Assembly: GCF_007096355.1 (NCBI RefSeq)
Contig: NZ_VKDF01000001.1
Span: 190,226 to 254,225, forward strand
Direction of reading: 5' to 3'
DNA: 64,000 bases
Origin: Paracoccus sp. M683
GTDB taxonomy: Bacteria; Pseudomonadota; Alphaproteobacteria; Rhodobacterales; Rhodobacteraceae
The notes below the pieces were generated by a model, which was not told the DNA's origin, searched no databases, and saw nothing but the letters and a program-made list of their open reading frames with translations. Positions 37,111 to 44,452 of the stretch are shown here, piece by piece; position 1 is the first letter of the stretch; each line of letters starts with the position of its first letter. A program made the position numbers and the translations under genes.

Positions 37111-38190
37111 ATGTCGAACGGATCGCAATCCGTCGCAGCACCCGCACATGGGATGATGCATTATTTCAAATGGGCCTTCATCGTCACGGCACTCGGGCTT
37201 GCCCTTGGCGTGGCTCTGGGCTGGCAGATGACCGGCACGGTCACCGGAACGCTGGGGATCTTTTTCATCTGCGCGGTGCTTGCGGTTCTGGAAATCTCGT
37301 TGTCCTTCGACAATGCCATCGTCAACGCCAACAAGCTGAAGGACATGACACCGGCCTGGCAGCGCCGCTTTCTGACCTGGGGCATCCTGATCGCCGTGTT
37401 CGGCATGCGGATCGTCTTTCCGCTTCTGATCGTGGTCATCGCCGCCAAGATCGGGCCATGGCAGGCCATGGTGATGGCCGCCAGCCAGCCCGAGGAATAT
37501 GCCCGCATCATGCATGACGCCCATTTGCCGATCGCGGCCTTTGGCGGCACCTTCCTGATGATGGTGGGCCTCAGCTTCTTCTTCGATCACGAGAAGGACG
37601 TGCATTGGGTGCGCTGGCTGGAACGCCGGATGCAGAAATACGCCACCATTCGCGGCATCGAGGCCGCCATCGCATTGGTCACCGTGCTGATCTTTGCCCG
37701 CTTTCTTGACCCTGTCGAATCCCAGATCTTCTTCAAATCCGCGATCTGGGGCCTGGTGACCTTTCTTCTGGTCGAGGTTCTGGGCGGCCTTCTGGACAGC
37801 AGCCAAGAGATGCTGCAAGCCGGCGCCAAGGGCGGTCTGGGCGCGTTCCTGTATCTTGAGGTTCTGGACGCCTCGTTCAGTTTCGATGGGGTGATCGGGG
37901 CCTTTGCGCTGACCCAGAACCTGTTCATCATCGCCATCGGCCTGGGCATCGGCGCGATGTATGTCAGGTCCATGACCATCATGCTGGTCGAAAAAGGCAC
38001 GCTGACCCAATATCGCTATCTGGAACATGGCGCCTTCTACGCGATCATCGCGCTGTCGGTCATCATGTTCCTGCAATCCTTCGTCAAAATCCCCGAGGTG
38101 ATCACCGGCCTGGGTGGCGCCGCGCTGATCGGCATCTCGCTGTGGTCCTCGATCCGCTGGAACCGCGTTATCAGCCGCCCCGAAGCCTGA
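37111..38190 (+). CDS. DUF475 (TerC-related) membrane protein
   Basis: A 359-aa integral membrane protein with about nine helices. It carries two copies of an acidic motif, LEISLSFDNAIVNANK and LEVLDASFSFDGVIGA, characteristic of the TerC/DUF475 superfamily, whose members export or handle metal ions such as manganese or calcium. The specific ion is unknown. The gene is followed by a strong hairpin. Confidence 0.87.
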   Translation: MSNGSQSVAAPAHGMMHYFKWAFIVTALGLALGVALGWQMTGTVTGTLGIFFICAVLAVLEISLSFDNAIVNANKLKDMTPAWQRRFLTWGILIAVFGMRIVFPLLIVVIAAKIGPWQAMVMAASQPEEYARIMHDAHLPIAAFGGTFLMMVGLSFFFDHEKDVHWVRWLERRMQKYATIRGIEAAIALVTVLIFARFLDPVESQIFFKSAIWGLVTFLLVEVLGGLLDSSQEMLQAGAKGGLGAFLYLEVLDASFSFDGVIGAFALTQNLFIIAIGLGIGAMYVRSMTIMLVEKGTLTQYRYLEHGAFYAIIALSVIMFLQSFVKIPEVITGLGGAALIGISLWSSIRWNRVISRPEA

Positions 38191-38206
38191 GGAAACGCTA
38201 TGTCAT

Positions 38207-38234
38207 GCGGCCCCGGATCGCATTCCGGGGCCGC
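38207..38234 (+). terminator. Hairpin after the DUF475 gene
   Basis: GCGGCCCCGGA and TCCGGGGCCGC form a perfect 11-bp stem with a six-base loop, 16 bases after the stop. There is no T run, so it may act as a processing or stability element or a weak terminator. The rest of the gap up to 38489 shows no gene. Confidence 0.6.
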
Positions 38235-38489
38235 CGCATCCACCGGCTTTCAGGCCGTTCGGCCAGCGCCCTCAAGCCGTCGCAATCTGGAACAAGTCCG
38301 AAATTGCGGATTTGAAGAATCTGAATATCTTATATCTGCAAGTCGGCGCCCAGCCATTTGGCGAGGGTGAAAATCAACCGCTGCGCGATCAATTCCAGTG
38401 CGAAACAACTATTTCGCGCGACGACCCGCAAAGGCAGAATTAGTTTTACCTGACCAATTTCGGCGAGTCGGGCAGAAATTTCATATTGA

Positions 38490-39020
38490 TCATTCGACGG
38501 GATATGCGTGCAGCTGCAAAAATTTCCAGATGTCGCGGTTCAGCACTGACATCATCTCCAATTCCTGATCCAGCTGTGCAAGCTGATCGTCATCCAATTG
38601 CTGCTTGCGCCCCATGCGGATCCTGTCCCGCCGATCGGCAATTCGCATCAGAATGGTCGAAATCGACCCATCCTCCTGAAAAGACCAGATGCTGTGGTTA
38701 TAGCGGTGGCGCAACGCGGATAACCGGGAAAAGCGCGCCATCAGGTCCAGCAGCTGATGCTGCTTGTCATCCTGTGGCAGCAGCTGCTTTGCCAATCGCT
38801 CGACCAGTTCGATCCGGCCGCGGGTCGAATTGATCGACAGAAACACGATCACTGCCGCGTTGCTCTGCATGCCGGTCAGCCCCGAAAGCAGATGAACCAG
38901 CAGGCTTTCGGTATTGCTCCATGCATAGTTCAGCCGACCGACGCGCAGCAGTATCGCATCCAGACCGGGTTCCGGCGCCGGCGCAGCCGTTGGTGACGCG
39001 GATTGGTCGGTCACGGGCAC
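38490..39020 (-). CDS. HEPN-like small protein, function unknown
   Basis: A 176-aa mostly helical soluble protein. It has a WSNTESLLVHLL helix, a run of hydrophobic helices, and an Arg-x4-His motif in RHRYNHS followed by WSF, resembling the end of HEPN-type helical proteins. That likeness is an inference from one motif. The start is a GTG at 39020 that overlaps the LuxR stop by 10 bases, so the two are coupled. It is followed by no further gene on this strand. I do not recognise the family with certainty. Confidence 0.7.
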   Translation of the reverse strand: MPVTDQSASPTAAPAPEPGLDAILLRVGRLNYAWSNTESLLVHLLSGLTGMQSNAAVIVFLSINSTRGRIELVERLAKQLLPQDDKQHQLLDLMARFSRLSALRHRYNHSIWSFQEDGSISTILMRIADRRDRIRMGRKQQLDDDQLAQLDQELEMMSVLNRDIWKFLQLHAYPVE

Positions 39021-39703
39021 ATCGCCCGGTAATGCATCGCCGCCTCGGTCCGGTTGCGGGCGCCAAGCCGCAGGTTGGCATTGTGCAGATGCAGCTTGAC
39101 CGTATGGATCGACAGGCCAAGCACGGCCGCGATCCGCTTGTTCGACTGCCCGTCGGCGACCAGCCGCAAGACATCATGCTGCCGGGGTGTCAGGCCGCAA
39201 TCATCCACTGATTCGGTCGCCGGCGCGATCCGCCCGGCAGCGATCACCTCGGGGCAGATGTAGTTCCCGCCATGCGCCACCAGCTTGACGATGGACAGCC
39301 AGATATCCAACCGCACATTCAGCGGAAAGATGCTGGTCGCCCGCAGCCGGATGCGATCGTCAAGATAGCAGTCGACCGCGTAGCATTCGTTGCAGAAAGC
39401 CAAACCAAGCGTCACGTCGCCGAGGCCGAAAAGAAACTCCAGATCAGCCTCTGCCAGCCCGCGCATCATCGGCTCGTCCAGAATCGCGATTGCCGGGCGA
39501 GATTCTGCCTCGTCCACCGCTTTGCGAAAATCCTGGAATGAATGCATCACCGTCGATGTGATCTGTCCCAGTTCCTGACTGGTGGCAGCAATTAGGCTGC
39601 CCGAGAAATTGAACTGACTTCCCACAAAAACCACTTCGGCAAGTGCAGCAGCGCGATTGTCATATAAAGCAAGCGAATCACCGTCGAGGGGCATAACGGA
39701 CAT
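39011..39703 (-). CDS. LuxR-type transcriptional regulator
   Basis: A 230-aa regulator with a C-terminal LuxR/GerE helix-turn-helix (about 170-225): LTPRQHDVLRLVADGQSNKR and LGLSIHTVKLHLHN. The N-terminal 150 residues contain no receiver aspartate pattern that I can confirm and no autoinducer-binding signature, so the signal is unknown. ATG 39703 has an AGGGA site. It is divergent from the 665-aa low-complexity gene and probably controls the secretion locus, by analogy with other matrix operons. That control is inferred. Confidence 0.85.
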   Translation of the reverse strand: MSVMPLDGDSLALYDNRAAALAEVVFVGSQFNFSGSLIAATSQELGQITSTVMHSFQDFRKAVDEAESRPAIAILDEPMMRGLAEADLEFLFGLGDVTLGLAFCNECYAVDCYLDDRIRLRATSIFPLNVRLDIWLSIVKLVAHGGNYICPEVIAAGRIAPATESVDDCGLTPRQHDVLRLVADGQSNKRIAAVLGLSIHTVKLHLHNANLRLGARNRTEAAMHYRAMCP

Positions 39704-40273
39704 AATTGGTTTCCCTGCTGGCCAAGCTGCGGCAATGAAGAATCGGCAACCCAAAAACGCCGCGCTCAGATCATTCAAGTTTTATGTTTTATCTAACCAT
39801 ATCATGTCTTCGTATTATTTAAAGAAAAAAGGCATATTTTATTCTAATTCAGAAGATTTTTATTTGATTACATATCCTATCGACCTGGCTGACCTAGCCG
39901 AACGGGCTAACCCCAAAGGCCAGCGCCATATAGCCTCTGGGCCATGGCGGGATAACTTGGCGTGGCAGGTCGCCCCTGACCATTGATCCCGGCCTGCCTA
40001 GCCTCTTTGTGCGGCTATGCCCCGGCGGACCCGTTAACCTATTCTGTCAAGGTGCCGTTCAAGCGGGTTCTTCCGCTGGCAGCACGGCCGGACGCCGCAA
40101 GATGGGGCACGATGTCCGGTTTCAGCAGCAAGGCGATAACGGTCGTGCCGTTCTGACGGTGAGCATTTGCTCGGCGATCGAAGGCGGCTTGCTGGATCCC
40201 CATCGACAAACAGGGCGGGCAAGCGTGCTTGTGAATGATTGGCCGGACCCGCCCGGACAAGGGAGTAACGTAA
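39704..40273. other. 570-base intergenic region with an AT-rich island
   Basis: This is the longest gap in the window. From about 39775 to 39885 the sequence is very AT-rich, with runs such as TTTTATG, TATTTAAAGAAAAAAGG and TTTTTATTTG, unlike the surrounding GC-rich DNA. It lies between divergent starts, so it likely holds the promoters and operator of both units. The GGGAG ribosome site of the 665-aa gene is at about 40260-40265. No convincing gene was found here. Confidence 0.8.
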
Positions 40274-42271
40274 ATGGCTGACAATCGTAACATGAACCAA
40301 TTTGCCTTGCTGTCCGAGGTTGTCCCCGCCGACCCGGCGGATGACAGCCAGAGCCAGGGCCAGGGTCAGGATCAAGGCCAGGGTCAAGGCCAGGGTCAGG
40401 GCCAAGGTCAAGGCCAGGGTCAGGGTCAGGGTCAGGGGCAAGGCCAGGGTCAGCTTCAGGGCCAAGGCCAAGGTCAGGGCCAGGAACAGTATCAAAGCAA
40501 CGAGAACAGCAACGAGAACGGCAATTCGAACTCGAACAGCAGCAGCAGCGAGACGGCAGCATCCAATGCGGCGCAGAATACGGCCGCCAATGATGCATCG
40601 AACGCGGCTGCAAACGCGGCGGCCAATGCGGCCGACAACAACGCCTCGAATGATGCCGCCAATGACGCGGAAAACAATGCGTCGAATGATGCTGATAACA
40701 CGGCCTATAACAAGGCCGTCAACGAATCCTACAACAGCACCGATGTCGAAACCAACGTTGAAACCAATGTCAGCGTCGGCCTGGACCTTGATGGCTGGGA
40801 GCCATCGGACGACGACTTCGCGGATGTCGATCTGGACAATGCCGGCGGCACGATGGGCGATCTGCTGATCAACCGTGACGGCAACATGAACATTGGCACG
40901 CATGACATGGACTTCTCGGGCGTGCTGAACAAGTCGATGAACGGTGACGGCAACAATGCCTTTGTCATCGGTCAGTCGTCGAATCTGGATGACCAGGATA
41001 CGCTGGACAGCCCGACCGTCTCGAACAATGCAGCGTTCAACCAGAATGGCAGCGCCAACGGCGGCACGGCAACGGCGGAACGCGGCATCGACGCGGCCAA
41101 TGACGGCGGCAATGGCGGCGCGGCAGGCGATGCCAATGGCGGTGATGGCGATGCCCATGCCGATGGCGGCAAAGGTTATGCCGGTGGCAGCGATGCTACG
41201 GGCGGCGACGCCGGTGATGCCGATGCCGCAGGCGGTGACGGAACCGGTGGCGGTGCTCTGGGTCTTGGTGCTGGTGTCGGCCTCGGCGGTTCGGCCGATG
41301 GCGGTAATGCCGGTGGCCTTGCTGCCGGTGTCGGTGCAGGCCTCAGCGGCGATGCCGCAGGCGGCGATGCGGGTGCTGGCAGCCTGGCTGCGGCGCTTGG
41401 CCTTGGCGCGGGCGGCGGCACCGGCGATGCCGGTGACGGCGGCGCGGGCGGCAACAGCGGTGATGGCGGCGACACTGGCGATGGCGGCGACGGCGCTGCG
41501 GGCGGCGCTGGCGGCGCGACTGGACCGACCGGACCGACCGGACCGACCGGACCGGGCGGACCGGGCGGCACCGGCGGCCTCGGCCAGGGTGGCGATGGCG
41601 GCACCAGCGGCGACAGCGGCAACAGCGGCGACAGCGGCGATGGCGGCATGGGCGGCGATGGCGGCGATGGCAGCAACAGCGGCGATGGCGGCGGGACCGG
41701 CGATACCGGTGACGGCGCCGCGGGCGGCGATGGCGGCGACGGCGGCATGGGCGCAGGAATCGGCGCCGCATTGGCTGGCGCCGCAGCGAATGCCGGCGAC
41801 GGCACCTCGGGCGATGCGGGTGGCATCGGTCTGGGTCTTGTCGCGGCACTTGGTGGTGCAGGTGGTTCTGCCGATGGCGCAGGCGAAGGCAGCGGTGACG
41901 CAGCCGGCGGCGCCGGATATGGCGGCGCGACCGGTGCCACGACGGGGGGAGCCGGTGGTGCTGCCGGGTCGACTGGCGGGATCGCCTATGGTGGTGATGG
42001 TATCAACACCGACAGCGGGAACGGCGGTTCTGGCGGGCAGATCATGACCGGTGATGGCGGCTATGCCGATGCCGGCAGCTGGGGTTCGGGGAATGGCGAT
42101 GACGGTTACGTCACCGGCACATCGTCAGCCTCGGCTGATGCCCTGGTCGACACCACGGCGTTCAACCAGAACATCGTGATGGGCGCCAACATTCTGGGCA
42201 ATACGGTCGACATGACCGTGGTCGGCGGCGATCTCAGCTCGACGGTCGTGGGCGACGACGACCTCAGCTAG
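40274..42271 (+). CDS. 665-aa low-complexity protein, candidate type I secretion substrate
   Basis: No known function or signal peptide. The layout is as follows. Residues 1-24 are a short leader. Residues 26-74 have Gln at every second position (25 in a row) and 76-88 Asn at every second position. Residues 97-156 are fifteen X-Asn-X-Ala-like tetrads, 13 of them perfect. A folded-looking acidic segment follows (about 157-265), including [13 protein letters not shown] and AFNQN. Then comes a Gly/Asp/Ala body (about 266-620) with a collagen-like GPT patch at 417-434. The C-terminus repeats AFNQN and ends GDDDLS. Lack of a leader peptide, the acidic end and the neighbouring exporter suggest type I secretion. 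Codon use is repetitive, with hexameric DNA repeats. Confidence 0.88.
   Translation: MADNRNMNQFALLSEVVPADPADDSQSQGQGQDQGQGQGQGQGQGQGQGQGQGQGQGQGQLQGQGQGQGQEQYQSNENSNENGNSNSNSSSSETAASNAAQNTAANDASNAAANAAANAADNNASNDAANDAENNASNDADNTAYNKAVNESYNSTDVETNVETNVSVGLDLDGWEPSDDDFADVDLDNAGGTMGDLLINRDGNMNIGTHDMDFSGVLNKSMNGDGNNAFVIGQSSNLDDQDTLDSPTVSNNAAFNQNGSANGGTATAERGIDAANDGGNGGAAGDANGGDGDAHADGGKGYAGGSDATGGDAGDADAAGGDGTGGGALGLGAGVGLGGSADGGNAGGLAAGVGAGLSGDAAGGDAGAGSLAAALGLGAGGGTGDAGDGGAGGNSGDGGDTGDGGDGAAGGAGGATGPTGPTGPTGPGGPGGTGGLGQGGDGGTSGDSGNSGDSGDGGMGGDGGDGSNSGDGGGTGDTGDGAAGGDGGDGGMGAGIGAALAGAAANAGDGTSGDAGGIGLGLVAALGGAGGSADGAGEGSGDAAGGAGYGGATGATTGGAGGAAGSTGGIAYGGDGINTDSGNGGSGGQIMTGDGGYADAGSWGSGNGDDGYVTGTSSASADALVDTTAFNQNIVMGANILGNTVDMTVVGGDLSSTVVGDDDLS
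40349..40537 (+). repeat. Alternating X-Gln / X-Asn tract (period two)
   Basis: Codons 26-74 alternate a variable residue, mostly Gly, with Gln. Codons 76-88 do the same with Asn. At the DNA level it is a hexamer array of GGNCAR units that could slip during replication. If extended as a beta strand, all Gln/Asn side chains would lie on one face. Confidence 0.92.
40562..40741 (+). repeat. X-Asn-X-Ala tetrapeptide repeat
   Basis: Fifteen consecutive four-residue units (residues 97-156) start with [12 protein letters not shown]. The first thirteen keep Asn at position two and Ala at position four. The last two are VNES and YNST. Confidence 0.9.
41522..41575 (+). repeat. Collagen-like Gly-Pro-Thr patch
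   Basis: Three GPT triplets are followed by GPG, GPG and GTG (residues 417-434), with near-identical nine-base DNA units. It is the only Pro-containing part of the Gly-rich body. It is too short for a stable triple helix by itself. Confidence 0.85.
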
Positions 42272-42285
42272 GCACAGCCGTGAAA

Positions 42286-42324
42286 TGATCCTGCGCGGGT
42301 TCGTCCCGCGCAGGATCACGTTTT
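42286..42324 (+). terminator. Strong hairpin terminator between the substrate gene and the exporter genes
   Basis: TGATCCTGCGCGGG and CCCGCGCAGGATCA form a perfect 14-bp stem with a five-base loop, followed by CGTTTT. It starts 15 bases after the 665-aa gene. It should stop most transcription before the 690-aa gene, so the secreted protein would be made in excess over its exporter, as with hlyA and hlyB in E. coli. Confidence 0.85.
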
Positions 42325-42379
42325 CCAATCGTCGCTCGGTTCCGCGGCCGAACGCACTTTAATTTCTAAGGTGGTTCAG

Positions 42380-44452
42380 ATGCTGACAATTCATGCCGCA
42401 GACGAGGCGATCTGGCATTTCATCGGGCTGTTTCAGCTGGCCGAAGAACAGGGCCGCATGCGGATCGAATATGACCGGATGGCCGCATTGAAGGCCGATG
42501 CAGATCCCGGCCAGATCGAGCCAGCCGACATTTCCACAGAAGCCCCGTTTGTCCTGGACGGCTATATCCCTCTGGTTCGCTATACGCCGCCGCCCGTCGC
42601 CAAAGACGGGCTGGCCACCGAGGCGGCCTATATCCGCAGCGGCCCCGATCTTGGGCTTCCCGCCCCTGCGGCGGCCAGCCAGCCGGTTTTGCCATACCTT
42701 GCCCCAACATCCCAATCATGGGCACCCGCGCCCCCACCGCACATGCCGGTGCCCGAGATCCCGATCATCAAGTGGATCCTGCCCCCGCCCGGCTCGGTCG
42801 CGGTGGTCATCGTGCAGCAGAATATCCTGATCGACGATGACAGCCTGAATGCCGAAGCCTTTGCCGGCCCGCTTGCCACACCCGAACAGATCATGGCCAA
42901 GCTGGATGGGATGCTGGCCCATGCAGATTTGCTGGCCGCAGGGCCGACGCTTTCGATACCGTCAGGCGAAGGCGCCTTTCTGGCGATGGCACAGGCGTTT
43001 CACCAGGCGGCCATATCGGGCACATTGATCGACCCGGCAGTCCATGAAATCGACGGCGCAGAAATCTTCACCCAGCAAGGCGATCAGGTCACCGGCAATT
43101 ATCTGAACGGCGTGCCGGTGATGGAACGCCCCGACATCGACGCCCTGCTGCCCGAGTTCCGCAAGGACAACGACGAGGACGAGGACGAGGACGAGGACAA
43201 CGACGAGGACGAAACCGCATCCGCCGGCACGGATCACGACGGGCCACAAACGGTCAGTGGCCAGACAGCCGAACAGGACGAGCCCGAGTCACAGCACGAA
43301 CTGGTCCTGGGCAACAACACCCTTGTCAACCAGTCCAACATCACCTCGGCCTGGATCACCGCGCCTGTCGTGGCGGTCGGTGCGGATGTCTACAGCTATA
43401 CCGTCATCAGCCAGACAAATATCTGGAGCGATGTCGACGCCGTGACGGGACAGGTCGCCGGTGGCTCGGCCGCGGGCGATGCAACGATCGGGCTGAATTA
43501 TTCAAGCTATGCCAGCTTCTCGAATCCGGTTCCCGAACGGCAGGGCGATGGCGAGGCACCCGAATACTGGGTGACCGCCACAATTGAAGGCAGCCTGATC
43601 AGCGTCAACTGGGTCGAGCAATATAACCTTGTATCGGACAACGAGGTCGTCTCGGTGACGATCCAGGCCGAGCAGACCTTTCTGATCATGGGCGAAAATG
43701 GCGCCGTGAACGAGGTCTCGCTGACCGAGCTTGGCCAGCAATATGACCTGATCATCATTGACGGCCATGTCATCAACCTCAATTCGGTGACGCAGACCAA
43801 TGTGATGCTGGATGATGATGGCATCATGATCAGCGGGCCGGACGGGGCCATGGTCAGTTCGGATGACAACCTGCTGATCAATGACTCGACCATCGTGCAG
43901 GTCGGCGCCTCGGGTTATCAGCCGGCCGACGGCGGCTATCAGGCCACGCTGGCTGCAACCGGTGCCGATGGCGAAATCACGCTGCCCCAGTCGGTGCTTG
44001 ACGATCCCGCATTCGCGGACCTGAACGCCATTCGCGTTCTGCATATCAAAGGTGATCTGGTCACGGTCAACATGGTCAAGCAGACCAATGTTCTTGCCGA
44101 TGCGGATCAGATCGAGGTCTATCTGGACCAGCTGAAGGCAAGCGCCGAGGGCACGATCCAGATCATCACCGGCTCGAACGTGCTGATCAACGCCTCGACC
44201 ATCACCGAATTTGGCGTCGACTCGATGGTCCATGTCGGGGGACAGGTCTATTCCGACGCCCTGCTGCTTCAGGCCGAACTGGTTTCGACCGATGCGCCTT
44301 TGATGCCCGATGGGGCATCGGCTTTGGCCAGCGAAGCCGTTTTGTTCCTGGCCGACGGAATGCTGAGTGAAGATGGCGATGACGCCCTGTTCCAGCCGAT
44401 CGGCATGGATGCTGCGGTGCCAGCCGATGCGATGGAAACGGTGCTTGCATGA
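42380..44452 (+). CDS. 690-aa repeat protein, candidate second substrate or accessory
   Basis: Function unknown, no signal peptide. The N-terminus (1-130) is Pro-rich towards its end. An acidic Asp/Glu run is at about 264-278. Five copies of a Gln-x-Asn-(I/V/L)-x-x-Asp motif occur, for example VIVQQNILIDDD, VISQTNIWSDVD, VTQTNVMLDDD and VKQTNVLADAD. Three Asn-rich units such as NLLINDSTIVQVG and NVLINASTITEFG alternate with them. The latter resemble [13 protein letters not shown] in the 665-aa protein, suggesting shared ancestry or assembly. ATG 42380 has an AAGGTGG site five bases upstream. The stop overlaps the exporter start by four bases. Confidence 0.88.
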   Translation: MLTIHAADEAIWHFIGLFQLAEEQGRMRIEYDRMAALKADADPGQIEPADISTEAPFVLDGYIPLVRYTPPPVAKDGLATEAAYIRSGPDLGLPAPAAASQPVLPYLAPTSQSWAPAPPPHMPVPEIPIIKWILPPPGSVAVVIVQQNILIDDDSLNAEAFAGPLATPEQIMAKLDGMLAHADLLAAGPTLSIPSGEGAFLAMAQAFHQAAISGTLIDPAVHEIDGAEIFTQQGDQVTGNYLNGVPVMERPDIDALLPEFRKDNDEDEDEDEDNDEDETASAGTDHDGPQTVSGQTAEQDEPESQHELVLGNNTLVNQSNITSAWITAPVVAVGADVYSYTVISQTNIWSDVDAVTGQVAGGSAAGDATIGLNYSSYASFSNPVPERQGDGEAPEYWVTATIEGSLISVNWVEQYNLVSDNEVVSVTIQAEQTFLIMGENGAVNEVSLTELGQQYDLIIIDGHVINLNSVTQTNVMLDDDGIMISGPDGAMVSSDDNLLINDSTIVQVGASGYQPADGGYQATLAATGADGEITLPQSVLDDPAFADLNAIRVLHIKGDLVTVNMVKQTNVLADADQIEVYLDQLKASAEGTIQIITGSNVLINASTITEFGVDSMVHVGGQVYSDALLLQAELVSTDAPLMPDGASALASEAVLFLADGMLSEDGDDALFQPIGMDAAVPADAMETVLA
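43169..43215 (+). repeat. Acidic Asp/Glu codon run
   Basis: Repeated GACGAG codons encode a run alternating Asp and Glu with two Asn, near residues 264-278 of the 690-aa protein. It may form a flexible linker or bind cations. Confidence 0.75.

Noticed and set aside
40349-40495. Regular short tandem repeats that could suggest a CRISPR array.
   Set aside because: The units are 6 bases with no spacers, and they are in-frame codons of one protein.
40961-42047. Long alternative frames on both strands of the Gly-rich gene, rich in Met/Ala/Arg or in Pro/Ser.
   Set aside because: They are by-products of repetitive GC-rich codons. The Gly-rich frame has the ribosome site, start and terminator.
40274-42271. 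Gly/Asp-rich body as RTX calcium-binding repeats.
   Set aside because: The GGxGxDxUx nonapeptide is not kept in register. Only loose Gly-Gly-Asp patterns occur.
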